A stretch of DNA of 64,000 nucleotides, from contig NC_035437.2 in assembly GCF_002127325.2 (NCBI RefSeq), positions 113,785,801 through 113,849,800 on the forward strand, in the 5' to 3' direction. Under the pieces are notes generated by a model. That model ran no database searches. It was not told the DNA's origin and saw nothing but the letters and a program-made list of their open reading frames with translations. This document shows positions 46,510-59,739 of the stretch, in pieces; position 1 is the stretch's first letter, and every line of letters begins with the position of its first letter. A program made the position numbers and the translations under genes. This DNA is from Helianthus annuus (Eukaryota; Streptophyta; Magnoliopsida; Asterales; Asteraceae).

Positions 46510-47079
46510 GCACAAAAATATAGGCACGTGTGGTTTTGGACATATGAGTACGATTGACTGGGGCGTACACTACAAGTAGTAAAGGGGCGAACGCTACAAG
46601 TATCAAAGGGGCGAACGCTCGGTACAAATAGTACTAAGATATTAGGTTAGTACGATAACTCAGTAAAAATAGTACAAAGATATTAGGTATCGATTACAAA
46701 CAAATAAGCACTCCGATACTCTCTCTCTCCCTCTCTCTCTCCCTCTCTCTCTCTCTCTACACTCTCTCTAAGCTCATACAAGTTGTGTATTACAAATGAC
46801 ACGGACGAATATTTATACATAACACAGACATGATCAATCGACGATGGCTTTATACAAACGTACCAAACGACAATGGCTTCATAAGGATCCAAACCATGAC
46901 ATGGCCCAAATGGTTTTGGGCCTTTAGTTGGGCTTTTAGTTTGGCTTTGTAGAATAACCATTTTGTTATACTATCCTATCACTTGAATCTCATTCTCCGC
47001 GTCACACGACGGAGGAACGTCGTTGGCATCAGTCTCAAACTAAATATCACTAGCGACATACACAAAAAGTGCATCAACA
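46510..47079 (-). repeat. E2 3' LTR (left edge uncertain)
   Basis: The right end is placed at AAGTGCATCAACA (47079) followed by AGTTCCCCTTTGG, the same LTR-end plus polypurine layout as A. The left edge could not be fixed; 46510 is a rough limit. Contents: near-duplicate phrases AAAGGGGCGAACGCT and AGTAC-AAGATATTAGGT around 46575-46690, and a CT-rich microsatellite at 46719-46770. Confidence 0.45.
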
Positions 47080-48869
47080 AGTTCCCCTTTGGATGTTGCT
47101 CTTGATGGTTCATTCTTCACGTTGTTGGATCTTCAAAAGTTATCTCAGGTTGCAAGCAAGAGGTGCATCAACAAACTGCCTATTGAATGTAACTCGTGAA
47201 TCTTTAATCTTCAAAACTTTGGATCCTAGTGATGTTGATGAGTGGACATCTGCAAATTGATCTTCTTGATCCATCGATTCCATGCATGGCATGTTGTCAC
47301 TCTCATAGCTTATCTTTAAAAACATTCTCTTAGCGTTTAGCTTGTTTGATGTCACATCTGCACATATAACAAAGCTAAATGTGTACCGAAAACAAAAGCT
47401 GAGATGTTAGCCTATCTTAGAAACTTTTCAACTGAAAACCTCACTAAGAATTGATTTCAAATAAGATTAAAAGACGAAACACGTGAGACCAACTATCATT
47501 CAACTACGAACTCATAACACTTTGAAAGTTTTAAAATCGTTTAGTTTAGAACTTTAACTTTCAAAACTTGTTAACTTCGACCACTATTAAGATGCGATAG
47601 TTTGCCTGCTTTCAATTAGGTTTTATGTGGATAGATTCGAGTTCCAACATCTAACATCGGTCATCAAAAATAAGATAGCAGCAAAATCTTTTTGGCATTT
47701 GTGAATTTATATTAAAACACACCTAAAATCTTTTTGGTATTTGGAATTTTTCAAATGTAAAGATGGAAAGCAATAAATAAATATATACAAACATACTTTT
47801 TATGAATTTTGAGGGTAAGAGAATCATATCAATGTACAGTCCTACAAAACACACTTGTTGTTCAATTAGTTAGCATTTTGATAAGTATCCTATAATAATT
47901 ATTGATATTGTTGTCCACATAAACTCAACAAGCAGATGTAACCATAGCTTGGGGATACGTTTAGGTATGATTTATACTTACGGACCGGTGTTCATCTACT
48001 CACGACACATTCTCGTATAAAGGTATGCACGAGAGTTCATCTTACTCATGAGTATATTGCTTATCATCTGTTTAGACATATAAGATGTGAGATACTCAAT
48101 TATTTTATTGAAAACAAGTCCTATGTTATAGAATCACGTATTAATGAGGAACTTGGTTTTCGGAAGTATGCAAGGCACGAGAGTAAGTCTGTGAACATGT
48201 TAGTACTACCATACCGAGAAAGAGATGAAGTTGACTCTAGGATGATTAACGTGATTTAAAAAACACTTACTCAAGGGATGGATGTGATATGAATATCACT
48301 TATCAATGGTCATATATGCAGTATGTACACATATGTATGACGTCATGGAAGTTCTAGACTTGCGTCCCCATTTTGTTGGTAAAAGAATAACTATGAGCCC
48401 AGGTGATAAACAACACAAAACCACGTATCTCTGAACCTCAGTAATCTATCAAACGAAATTTCGGTACCAAGACCATATGCTAATGAGCGGTTCCCACACA
48501 GTCTTCAGTTCATTATGTTTATATCCTCCAGCACACTTTAACATGATTGTGAGCCTACTGATACAACATTAGTAGAGCTACTAATGGTTTTAACAATTTA
48601 AGTTCCAAGAGGTTTCGGTAGACTGCTGATATATTATCATTTTCTCTTTTTCTCGCAAGGAAACTCATTTTTATTGTTCTCTTGTTTTTGTCCTTTCTCA
48701 CGTTTTTCAATGTTTTTGTATTTTTGAGGTTGAATTTACTCCCCCTAAAATTCAAAAAGTAAACATAGAAATTTTAAAAGAATCTTTTTGGATTTTTTTC
48801 AAGAAAAATATTTATGAAAATGATTTCACAATGTTGAATTACTCATGTTACCTCAATGCCGATTACCAA

Positions 48870-49380
48870 AATTTAATTAATCAAAATGTGACTTATCAAA
48901 AGCTTTGGTAAATGTGTCGGCGTGTTGGTAGTCAGTGTGGACCTAAACAACATCAATGAGTTTCTTAGAGAAAAAATCACATGTGAAGTAATATATGAAA
49001 TCGATGTGTTTGGTCTTGGAGTGTTGTAAAGGATATTAGTAATCCGTAAAGCTGCTTAAATATAGATCAAAATAGGAGAGGTTAGGAATTCAAAACCTTA
49101 TTCCTACATATGCTTTGTGTGTTGCCATGTGTCTTTGTGCTCTCCCAAGACGGACATCCACCTGTTGTGAATTTCAAGTCTATTTAACAGCTACAATAAA
49201 CGAAGTCACTACTGACATTCCAATCAAAGTTATTATCATTTGGGTATCAAAGACCGGTGTCTTGATGTCCTGCTGGTAACTAGCAAGATAGCATGTAGAA
49301 AAAGCTTGTACACATCATCATTGGTTGGTCCAAGATGATGTCATCCACATACTTTTGCACCAACACAGGTCTTTGTCTAT
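48870..49380 (-). pseudogene. E2 RNase H and RT remnants
   Basis: Reading the minus strand, about 49035-48885 gives LQHSKTKHIDFIYYF and VHTDYQHADTFTKAFDKS with stops between, matching the RNase H end of D. About 49363-49334 gives VQKYVDDIIL, the RT active site. The intervening RT/RNase H sequence is shortened and scrambled. Non-functional. Confidence 0.7.
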
Positions 49381-49669
49381 CTCCATGAGAAGTAGTGTGT
49401 GGTTGATGAATACACACCTTGGAATCCATGCACCCGGATGGTTATTCGACATGCACATTTCCTTCAATCACACCATGGATAAATGCACACTACACATTCA
49501 TTTTGTTTGCCTCAAACTTCTTGTGGGAAGTATAAGCCTTGAATATTATCTAACAGGATTCAAGACGTGCTGCAGGCACGTACATTTCGTTGGAATCTAT
49601 CATTTGAACCAGATCAAAGCCTTGAACAACTGTCGTTGTACATGATTTATCTTGTCAAAGTTTTCAACT

Positions 49670-49900
49670 TCAATCACCATCATTCCTTCACCGGATATTT
49701 TTTTCTATTTATTTCCATTAAGGCAACATATCCACCTTAATTCAACATTGTATCGGAGCCTCGTGCCCCCGATCATGTGCCTGGATGATCCACTATCAAC
49801 AATCCCCCCCTACGACTATTAATAGTTCCTCCTGGAACATCTTATACATCCAATTAACAATTAGTTAGAGAGGGGGACCCAAGCCTTTGTTTGACTTGGG
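49670..49900 (-). pseudogene. E2 protease remnant and gag end
   Basis: On the minus strand 49803-49774 encodes IVDSGSSRHM, the protease active site. About 49720-49690 gives a piece like YPVKE of the GGYITGEG region. Just upstream, around 49873-49895, the strand reads AWVP and a stop, as at the gag end of A and D. Confidence 0.65.
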
Positions 49901-50539
49901 TCATCTGCCATCATCGTGAAATGTGATTTCAACTTCCCAATGATTAGGAATTGATTGAGCTCCCCTGAAACAGATACCAGTTTTAGTTTCCAAATTTGTT
50001 GTTTGCCATTTTAACAGATTGTGTTTGGACAACCTCTGGTTTCAAAACTTTTTCGACTTCATTCTGTCATTTGGGGGAACAAATTATGGATTGTAAGTGT
50101 TTCCATGGGGGTGGGCATTAGCATTTTCCTTTCCTTCCATGAGATATGGGTAGTTTGCTATGATATGCCCATACTGATTCCATTCAGAACATGATCTCTG
50201 CTCTAAAAACCTCGGAGCACCATGATAACCATAGTTAGAAGATGAACTATGTGACCGCGAGGTACTTGGTATAAAATCACAACAATTTGTGTGTTGTGTG
50301 TAATTGATTATTTCTTTTCAAATGTCGGACATGTTTAACAAAATCTGTGCTGGACTTGTTTTCAAATGTTTCAATTTTATTAGTCCCTCAAGATTTCACA
50401 AAGTTCACATTCTTAACCTTTTTTCTAGTTCTAAGCTCTTTTGCCCTTTTTCTTTCTAGCTTTAGCATGACTTCGCTTTTCTTGAATGTTCTAAACATGT
50501 AATTTTTTATTCCCAAATTTCTTTCTAATTTCAGCTTTT

Positions 50540-51470
50540 GGGATTGGAGCACACTAAGTTAACACAACTCTTGGTCTCGACTTACCCAAAAACTTACTGG
50601 TTGAATCTTCGAAAACTTTATCAATCAAAGATTGATTGACAATCTTGATTGGAAAATCATTGTTTGAATAAACTCTATCAGTTACACTAAATGTGTAAAG
50701 CAAATTCATGTTTTCACAAGTTTCAGCAAGAACTGTAACAGGCTTGACCGGAGCAGTTATGTATCCGGTATCAATGATGTGATCTAACATGTATCCACTG
50801 TTGGAATAATTGTCCAACTTCTGTTTGATTGTGTCATATTCACATCACGCAAGGGCTAACTCTTACTTCGTTTGATCAATAATATTAATGTAGTTATTAG
50901 TACCAATTTGCTTGTTCAAAACGGTTTTCTTAACTTCAGAAACATCCTTTCTTAATGTTTCAGTTGTGGTTTTAAACACTTTTTCATTTTTCTTCAATGC
51001 CATGTTAGCCTCTGTGCACTTTGCATGATCACCAATCAGATAGTGACTCTACATCAGTTCAAATTTATCTTCTAATTCTAAACATTAAACACACTTACAA
51101 GGATTGGTTTATTGACATTTACCTAATCGGATTGGCCATCCAAAGGAGCGTTTGCATGCTGATGAATAAAAGATCAATCATCAGAGAAAAATTTGTTAGG
51201 CAAATCAGCTGTTTTCTCATCAATAACCTCTGACGACAATCCTTCAGATCCATTTTCAATCATACTCAAACTCTCTTTATTCGAACTACCACTGTACCAA
51301 GAACTGTCTTCATCTCCCAAAGAATCGCCATCAATAAGACTAGACAATTTTGGCATTAAACGCAGTTTTTTTTAGCTATCATTTGCCAACTGTGCAATCC
51401 AATCACAATTGACAGAAGGTTCAACACAACAATTGATTTGTAGTGATGCTGGTGTTGGTGAGTTGTGTGT
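50540..51470 (-). pseudogene. E2 gag remnants
   Basis: 50817-50554 encodes LLYTFSVTDRVYSNNDFPIK and VFEDSTSKFLGKSRPRV, close to D gag part 2. 51356-51174 encodes a Ser/Glu/Asp-rich segment (DEDSSWYSGSSNKESL) like the D gag part 1 tail, and upstream at about 51410 VNCDWIAQL matches D GCDWSIQL. Several stops. Ends at the E boundary. Confidence 0.75.
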
Positions 51471-51474
51471 GGAT

Positions 51475-52870
51475 TGTAACGGCATAAACCATTGAGCCCA
51501 AGGGATGACTGTAGTAAGGGTCAATCAAAAACCTAATTAAACTACGTAGATAGCGTAAGTAGGGTATCGTATCCACGGGGAATTTGTGGTTAGTGTTTAG
51601 TTAAATTATCTAATTAACTACTACTAATCTAGAATTGGGGGTTTTGATTAACCGAAGGAAAACCTTAAACTAATTAAAAGAAAAGATATCGGATTTATAA
51701 AAACGTAGCTCCTCCAAGTTTCAGGTTCTAGGTTTACACAAGATTAGCTGGTTATTTGGACACCACATAGACATGGTGTTGGAAAATCAGTTATTGTGGC
51801 AATTAAAATAGTTTTTGTCATCAAACCATATAATTCAATTACCTAATCTATCTATAGCAAGTCAACCCTCTTTAGTCACCCAACCCGTTACTAGGTTTCT
51901 TCATCAACCGTACAAGTTGTAAAGCAAGAATTCAAAACATAGATAAATTGTTTCGATTAACTAATACATCAATCTGATTCATAAAGTTTTGTCAGAACAA
52001 GATCAGCTCCAAAACATAACTAACCAAACAAAGTGTAAAACAAAATACGAACCTTCCGCCTGGAGGAAGCCACGAGAAAGCCTAGCCGCTCATGATTGTC
52101 TTCACAGCTTCAGTTGTCATCCCAAACTAATTAGATATGCATGCTGAGATTGGAATTATGAGATGTATCCTCATCAATAATAGTAATTTTAATGTATCGC
52201 AAAGACATGCTTTAGCCTATAAGCGGACACTCACCCCAAGAGTTCCAAGGTAAGAGTGAATTGTCTGATTAAGTGGATTTGTACGAACACTCTAGCCATA
52301 GTCAGAAACTCATCATTAATAGTAATTTTAATTTTAATAAAATAACGTTTTACAAAATTTCCAATGACGTCGATTATCTTTTTATTTTTATTAATATTAT
52401 ATATTTTAATAAAATTTCCGAAACGAGTCAATTAGAGGCGTTCTACTCAAAATGAAAGGCGGAAACAGACATAATGAGTTTGATTCAGCTAGAATATCAC
52501 TTTAACTGTCTTGTTTATTCATCTGATAAAGTTTTACAGCAAGGAGACACTTCGACAGAGCTTCGCCGTCGGAAAACAGTATCCTAATTTCGTTCCAAAT
52601 GACACGGAATCACTCCTATTTATAGACTTGGTAATTCTGCTTGAACATGTTCATGCGGAATTACCTTTTCACATGAAAATACAATTACAAACGAGATTAC
52701 ACACTCAAGCGGAACTATGATGTAATTCCGCACGGAATTACTTAAAGAACTCTTCAAGCGGAATTAGCCTTTTCAGGCATAATTATCTTTTGTCTTGATT
52801 TCTCGATCTTCATGCCCTGAACAACGCAAGACTCGATACAATATGAAGTCGACAGACGTATGCACCAACA
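51475..52870 (-). repeat. E 3' LTR (left edge tentative)
   Basis: Right end ATGCACCAACA at 52870 followed by GACTCCCCCT, the LTR-plus-purine-tract layout. The left edge is placed at the TG at 51475, where E2 gag homology stops. The block CGTAAGTAGGGTATCGTATC (near 51550) and GCGGAATTA words (52655-52765, four or five copies in both orientations) are notable. No second LTR is in the window to confirm the edges. Confidence 0.55.
52616..52625 (-). promoter_or_regulatory. TATA box of E LTR
   Basis: CTATTTATAG on the plus strand is CTATAAATAG on the coding strand, about 245 bp inside the right LTR end. Flanked by the GCGGAATTA words. Confidence 0.5.
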
Positions 52871-54963
52871 GACTCCCCCTCGGATGTTGACGAGTCTACT
52901 GTGTCGAGTCTTCGCATCTTCAGTCTTTATCAGTCCTCTCGAACTCTTTTGAAGTATCTGACATTGTAAAGCATCCTCAAATCTCTCTTCTCTTCTCTAA
53001 CCAGCACCAACAAACTCACCTTGAATAAGCTCCCCTCGGATGTTGATCTTTAACGACTAAGGATCGGAATCTGACTCTCAAGCTTTCTAATTCTCTTGAT
53101 CAGATCTCTTGATTCCTTAAGTTTATCAGCATCAGCAATACCAAGATCATAACCTGACTTACAGAATCAGAACCTAGCTCTTCTCAACTACAGACTCCCC
53201 CTTTCGATCAGCTGGGATCGCAGTCTGGATTGTAACCTGGTTCACACTCTGCTCCGGATCGAAATTTGGCTTTCTCTTATCACACCTCAGGTATCGAAAC
53301 CTGGCTCTTCTCAGAATTCAAGCCTGTACAATCTCTACCACAAACATAAGTTTTATAATATAAAGGTTTTATAACGTCAGACACCAATTGCAAATCTCTA
53401 CCAACAATCATTATCTTTATTGTGAGATATAAATATTTAGAATCTTTTGATGACCACATGTAGGATTGATTTTAAAATCCTTTTTACTCATAGACTTTCC
53501 CTCAAATGATGTTCATCTCGTTTAGCACTTAGAATTTTGAAAATCAGCCTTTCAACACCAGTTGTCGAAAATTTTTTTGGATTTTTCAAAAGTTTATGCT
53601 AAAACACACTGAAAATCTTTTTGGAATTTTGAAAAAGAAATACAGTTAAGAAATATATACAAACTATATTTTTGTGAGTTTGTGTAAGAGGATCATATCA
53701 GTTTATGAGACATATCACTAACACCGTTAAGCTTCATTTCATTTTAAGTTCTAAACAATTCAATTAGATTGTCAGTATAGTATACTGATCCACTTAAATT
53801 TTCATACAAAGTTCAACTGTCCTGAGATATGAGATTAGTGTTTTAAGCACTTAAACTTATTAGCGTGTCCCACCACTTGAATATACTCCCGTATCCAGAT
53901 CCCAATATTCAGTCTTACAGGTGAGTATACCTAGATGATATCTGTAAAAGGGTTAAATGTGAAACCGTGAGAGCTCAGGTCAGAACTTCCGTTCAGCAAA
54001 GAGATGATGGTTCGACTTTTGGTGTGTTCCCTTTAGAGAATCTTTTCTTCAACATCACATGATTAGCATTTTTCAATGTTTCATCATTTTTTGTACTGAG
54101 GGCTGCGATATATTTCAAGCAACTGCAAAGTAGTATACGGGGACTAGGCCATTGCTTCCGCAAAATCAGAAGTCCCGGGATAATACCCCAGATATCATAT
54201 CACTGAGTATAAAGACCTAGTATTTCAGAAAAAGGGACCTTTCAAACAAGATTTCGGGGGTTACCCATATATCCAAGAAATGTTCCCCACGAGATAAGCA
54301 AGTTTGAAAATTTAGATTTATATCTCGAAAACAATCTACTAAATGTACAAAAACTTACTGGCACATCCACAGTGAGATTGTTTATCACATATTTGACTAT
54401 CCAATTCTTTAGCATGTTGTGATAGTCCACTGATGTACTATCACTTCCTCTTTTATACAACAAAACTCATTTTGAATTTTATCATGTTTTTGGCTTTTTC
54501 AAATTTCTAATGTTTTGGATTTTCTGAAATTTTTACTCCCCCTAAAATGCAAACACATTTAAAGAAATTTGAAAACAAATTGTACAAGTAAATTGACAAC
54601 TGTTGTGAATCGTTTCAATTCGCCATCCACTTGGCATAAACAATCAGAACTCCCCCTCACAACAAACTATTTTCCCATTAAGATTTCAAAACACTTAAGT
54701 TTGTTTTAATCAAAATGGTTTTTCCGGAAAATAAGTTTTGTTGATTTTACCAATTACAGGTTCGGGAATCAATTCATCACCTTGTAATCAACCACTTGTA
54801 TGACGATTACATCAAGTTCAAATTAATGACCTTGATTAATCACTTTGTAAGAACAAACCTCTGTACCAAATGTAAATTTAACCCATCAAACCTGATACAA
54901 AGAAAGATGCCGACTCCTGCTCCACCCTTACCAACCTAGGAGCTCCGGCAAGTCAGGATTTTA
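52871..54963 (-). other. E 3' untranslated region, pol absent
   Basis: About 2 kb with no reading frame. Purine-tract words on the coding strand recur (GACTCCCCCT at 52871 and 53194, TTTACTCCCCCTAAAATGC at 54533, ACTCCCCCTCAC at 54651). The AAATCTTTTTGG phrase at about 53600 matches the D 3' region in reverse. It passes directly into the end of gag at 54964, with no protease, integrase or RT between. Confidence 0.6.
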
Positions 54964-57196
54964 TTAATTAAACACCGACATCCAAGCCTCAGCAAGCTTG
55001 GATGTTAGCTTATCAAGTTCACTTTCAGTCAGGGTGTATGTTGCTTTCTTCGTTGCATAAAAATCTTTTACCCCTTTCACCTTTCCCTCAACCATTTTTC
55101 CAAAAATCTTTTTCACATTTCCATTAAACGCTTTATCGACATCAAATTCTTTCTTTTCAAAGTAGAATTGATTCGATGTATCAACCTTACCAACTTTTGA
55201 TTTAAAATTCTCAGCTCTCAATGGTGGAAAATTAACATCATCCATTGGAGGCACTGAGTTTTCTTCTTTAACCTCAACCTGTGGCTCCTCTGATTTTGTG
55301 GAATCAGATTCATTGCCAGATTTTTCATCAGACTTCTTAACAACCCACATTTGGTTGTCTTTTGCTCTCTTTTTGTAAAAAAATTTCTTTGATCACTCAC
55401 CAACTTCATATGTTGAATTTTCAAAAATTATAAATTTGTCAGTTGGTGGTTCATTTTTCTCAACAACTTTTTCTTTGAGCTTTTTAGAGACTTCCTGTTT
55501 TGATTTTGTCGCTTGAGAACAGTTCCATGCAATGTGACCAGCTTCAATGCATTTGAAACAGGTTCTTGTCTCTTTATTCTGATCAGCTCCATTCTTCATT
55601 TTCTCTTGCTTCTTGGCAAAGAAATCTCTGTTTGACTGCTTCCAGAATGAGCTTTTTGATTCCTCTTCACAGCTTGTCCTTGGAACAAATTTTGTATTTG
55701 TTTTAGAAATTTTCTCATTTTTATAATTTTCAGGTGGAATAAAACCTAAACCCTTCTTTTTGAAATTACCGTTTAGATTTGGTTTCTTTTGAAAACCAGA
55801 ACCAGAACTGTAACCATTTTTCTTGTTTAACCTTTGTTGAACTCTTGAAGTGTATTTTTTAGGTTTTTCAGTAAAATTTACATCTTTTATTTCAGAAATA
55901 TTAATTTCTGTTAGTTTGAAAACCTTTTTGATCTTCTCAAACTGAACACTTCTTATTGGAGATTCTTTATCAGAATATAATTTGTCAGAATCATTCAAAG
56001 TATATGCAACTTCAAATGTTTCATCATTCAACTTAGATTTTGATAGCAAAAATTCTTGACTATAAACTCGTATAACCGACGTCTTTGAATTGTTGACCGA
56101 CGAACTCAAACTTCCAAAGTTAGACTTTGACTCAGACTCCTCATCTTTATCCAACACCTGATCGACCACCTTTTTTATTAACTCGGACTCATGATCAGTG
56201 TCAGATGATGTAAACATGACATCAATATTTTCTGGTAAATCATCGGTTATATCGGACTTGAGTTTTATATTGACTGCCTTTTGGACTTGCTCCTCATTTG
56301 GTTTTCTGGGAGAATAACCTTCCCAGATCGGAGGTGGACACTTGTTATAACTAATACTCTATTTCTTACCAGTATCCTTCTTCTTCGGATTTTTATCATC
56401 TTCAAATGCTTCCAAACCTGCAACAGTCAGATTGAACAATAATTGTTCTTTCATCTTTTCTTGTTCACTCAACTTTTCATCCTTTTCTTCGCATTTCTTG
56501 CAAGTTTCCAAGCATTTTTCACATGGTTTAGTAACTTCAACAATCGTTTCGACTATTTTTTCGACTTCAACAACTTTTTCAACCTCAATCACTTTCTCAT
56601 CTTCACCATTCTTCTCAGCAATTTTAACTTCTTCATTTTGTTCACATTTCTTCCTTTTCTGCTGTTTTGCTGCTCGTCTTTCCTTCAGCTTCTCCAATAG
56701 ATCTGCAAAATAAAATTGAAAACTTTCAGGAGATAAAGGAGTTCTTGCAACATCAATATGCATTTCTTCCTCATAATCACTGAAATCATCAGTTTCTATT
56801 GGTGATTGATCAAACTCTATTGTCTTTTTTGTACTATCATCTGAAGATCCAGAATCAGATGGTGTTTGATCAAAAACTGTTGTTCTTTCTGAACTTTCTT
56901 CTGATGAAACAGACTTTCCTTCTGACTTTTATCATCACTAACAAACACTTTCATCCATTCTGTAAACAAATCAGGTTCTTAAATAGCTTTTGCAATGAGA
57001 GCAACAACTTTTGAATCAGGTGGAATGTATTTGTCCCAACTGAAACCTTCTGCCACTTTTTCATCATCTTGATCAATGATACCATAATAGGCTTTCTTAT
57101 TTGCATCTTCGATCATTCTAGCAAGAGCAGTTTGTGGCTCCTTTTGTTGATTTGGTTGATGAGCAACTTGTTGATATATGGCTTTTCGATAGTAGT
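54964..57196 (-). pseudogene. E gag, part 2 (and end of part 1)
   Basis: Frames 57196-56979, 56763-56359, 56217-55393 and 55350-54964. In coding order: a segment with FSWDKYIPPDSKVVALIAKAI, a Lys/Glu-rich coiled coil with Cys pairs (CEKCLETCKKCEEK), SYNKCPPPIWEGYSP (the GY-K-PPP motif of A and D), SDKLYSDKESPIRSVQ, the CCHC knuckle CFKCIEAGHIAWNC, and a distinctive end FPPLRAENF to AWMSVFN-stop. Breaks: a stop at 56359, a frame change near 55380, and the G insertion at 57197. The end differs from the MAWVP end of A and D. Confidence 0.75.
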
Positions 57197-57704
57197 TGTC
57201 ACACCCCCAAAATCCCACACGCGGAGTACCACCGCTTGGGAGCGTGACTGACCAGGATCAAGCCACCAATCATATTGAACATGTAAAAGTAGTAATAGTT
57301 ATCCATCAATACGAAAGGTGTTTATCAAAACCAATTTAGTTAAGTATAGCGGAAGCATAATGTAAAACCCGAACAATACATTAATGTATGAAAAGTAATA
57401 AGTGTTTGTTCACGATCCGTATCCCACAACGACCTGCTCCTCCCTGTGCAAGCTCCATAATGTACCTAAGGTCCTGCAAGGCATGCAGCAGATAATCAAC
57501 AACTAGTTGAGCGAGTTCACAGTAAGTAAGTTCATAACAGTAATGCGTAAGTTCATCTAGTGTGGGCTTCCCATGCCTTGTATATATGTTACTAGTGGGG
57601 GATTCCCACGTTTATCTTTACTAACGGGGACTTCCCATTATGGTACTTACTAGACTATTTGCAACCATGTGTTCTTCTTAGACCGAGAACAGGAATACGT
57701 ACAA

Positions 57705-57935
57705 GGTCACGCAGGATTTACGTGAGTGCCCTTCCCCGAGGACAGTGGTACGTGTGGGGTTTACGCAGGATTTACGTAACTGTCCTTCCGACCCGGAAGA
57801 CAGTAGTGGGTATTAGGTTACGCAGGATTTACGTAAGTGTCCTCCCGACCTGGGAGACAATGGTAGATACTAGTTTACGCAGGTTTTACGTAAGTGTCCT
57901 GACTATCCCGAGGACGATGGTCTATAGTCTAGTGA
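57705..57935. repeat. 54-57 bp tandem repeat in G LTR
   Basis: Four copies of ACGCAGGATTTACGTAAGTG with variants, starting near 57709, 57763, 57820 and 57877. The same four copies are in the right LTR at 63503-63733. They create a spurious plus-strand frame with repeated LRRIYVSVLP. Confidence 0.9.
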
Positions 57936-58219
57936 TTTCGTAAGTACGAGTAATCATTCCATACCCAACATTCCAACCCAATTCCCAACCCGGGAATCCC
58001 ATGCCTTGGCTGTGTGAACTCACCTTGGATTGCTCGGCAGATACATAAAGAGTACTGGTAAGCTAGTAACTGGTCAACCACGTCCTATCATGGTTATTAT
58101 ACAAGTCAGGTTTTGACTCTAGCAATGCGCGTATGTATCATATAAGCTATCACGTTGCTAACACGCATATGTCATGGCAAGCACATAATCTCATATTAAC
58201 AGTCTAATCATAACACTTT

Positions 58220-58665
58220 CAAACTTGTGCGACTCGGATGGTTGGGCCGTTGAGCTTGTGCGAGCCCAACCATCTTGTGCGATATAAATCTTAGCCCAAA
58301 CAATACTCGGCCCAATTCATTAATCAAATAGCAACCTTGTGCGATCCGGATGGGCTTGCCCGATCCGTGTTGCTTGTGCGATCTGCTTAATTACCCAGCC
58401 CAAGTCCCCTCGTCTGGCCCAACAGTTAATAAACATATCACTTGTGCGATCCATTAACCTTGTACGACTGGAATTTACTTTGTGCGATTAGGTTTAGGTT
58501 GTGTGCTGGGTTTTGGAATGTTCGGCCCAACAGCTCATCAGTTCGTGTGATCCAATACGCCTTGTGCGACCAAGAACACCTTGTGCGACCAGGTGCCCTT
58601 GTGCGTATGGGTCATCTTGTGCGATTGGGACTCTTGAGCGGTTGGAGCCCTTGTGTGATTGCTTT
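58220..58665. repeat. CTTGTGCGA motif array in G LTR
   Basis: About fifteen copies of CTTGTGCGATC and variants (CTTGTGCGACC, CTTGTACGACT, CTTGAGCGGTT) in about 430 bp, all in one orientation, spaced about 15-60 bp. Two more lie at about 59419 and 59450. Function unknown; the position is consistent with the U3 part of the LTR. Confidence 0.85.
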
Positions 58666-59739
58666 AATCAACCCGACAATCATGCATATTCGGTTACAAT
58701 CATTAGTTTAGTTTCCTTAATTACAGTCAATCAATTTAAATCATTACTAACAGTTTTCCCTCATGCATTTATCGATCAAATAAGGGTTTCATCTTCAAAT
58801 CTCTATGAACCCTAATCAAAACCAAATCATGAACAATACTCATAACACCTAAACATAATCATCTAAGGGTTGTAATCATCATGCAACACTTCATATTCGA
58901 CCATAAGCAAACCCGATTTCACAAACATAAAGCCGATTAACACTTATAAACTAGTAATCATGAAATAGATTTCAAAAACAAAACATGAGAATCGACTACC
59001 ATCATCATTCATATATCCGATTCATGTGCATAATATCTAACACACCTATGTGTAAGCCGATTACATGAACACTCTACACAATCACATGTTATTCATCATT
59101 AACATAACAATACATTATTTATCATAACGAGCACACGTATCACACATCATAAAATCATCAAACAATGATCAACATACTAACCGAATAGAATGGGAAACAA
59201 GAGATTGATCCGAAGCACTATCAATTCCGACGATGTGCGGCTGCCTTCGAGTTCGCGAAGAGAGGAAGAGATTAGCTAGGGTTTGTGTGTGTAAAGTGTA
59301 TTTGGTAACAAATGAGATATGGTTACAACTTCCCAATGTTAATCGGTTAAGGAAGGATGGGCCGAACCCACCACTTGGGCAGCCCCATAGTTCAATTACA
59401 AGCAATACGGCCCAATGGCCTTGTGCGATCGAGTGGGTGTGTGGGTTGTTGTGCGATCGGATCATGTAACCCATGTACATTCATATAACATATATACATA
59501 CATTTACACCAAGCACGCATCAAATATATCATTCATTAAGTCAATCATAGAGCTTCACATAAGCACGTAACGTTACAAGATAGGTCTAAAGTACGAGTTG
59601 TCACATTATCCCCAACTAAAAAGAAATTTCGTCCCGAAATTTGGTACGCACTCACTAAGGAAGCTAGGTAAATTGTATTGTTCACTGGTTTTCCTGGGGT
59701 GTCACATCCTCCCCCCGTTGATCTGGAATTTCGTCCCGA

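Larger units (their letters stand above)
47080..51474 (-). mobile_element. Element E2: decayed Copia, internal region
   Basis: Minus-strand relic of a D-like element. In plus coordinates: 3' untranslated region (47100-48760, with ACTCCCCCTAAAATTC at 48740), RNase H remnant, RT remnant, protease remnant, gag part 2 and the tail of gag part 1. Most of integrase and half of RT are deleted. Its right side is cut off where E begins. Confidence 0.75.
57197..59706 (-). repeat. G 3' LTR (left copy)
   Basis: Starts TGTCACACCCCCAAAATCCC. The right end is TGTCACA at 59706 followed by TCCTCCCCCC (purine tract on the coding strand). An alternative end is TTGTCACA at 59606. Its first 1 kb matches 62992-64000 with scattered changes, most between 57285 and 57420. 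Confidence 0.82.

Noticed and set aside
57659..57943. Plus-strand frame with repeated LRRIYVSVLP
   Set aside because: It is the translation of a tandem DNA repeat inside the G LTR and recurs in the right LTR; no sign of a real protein.
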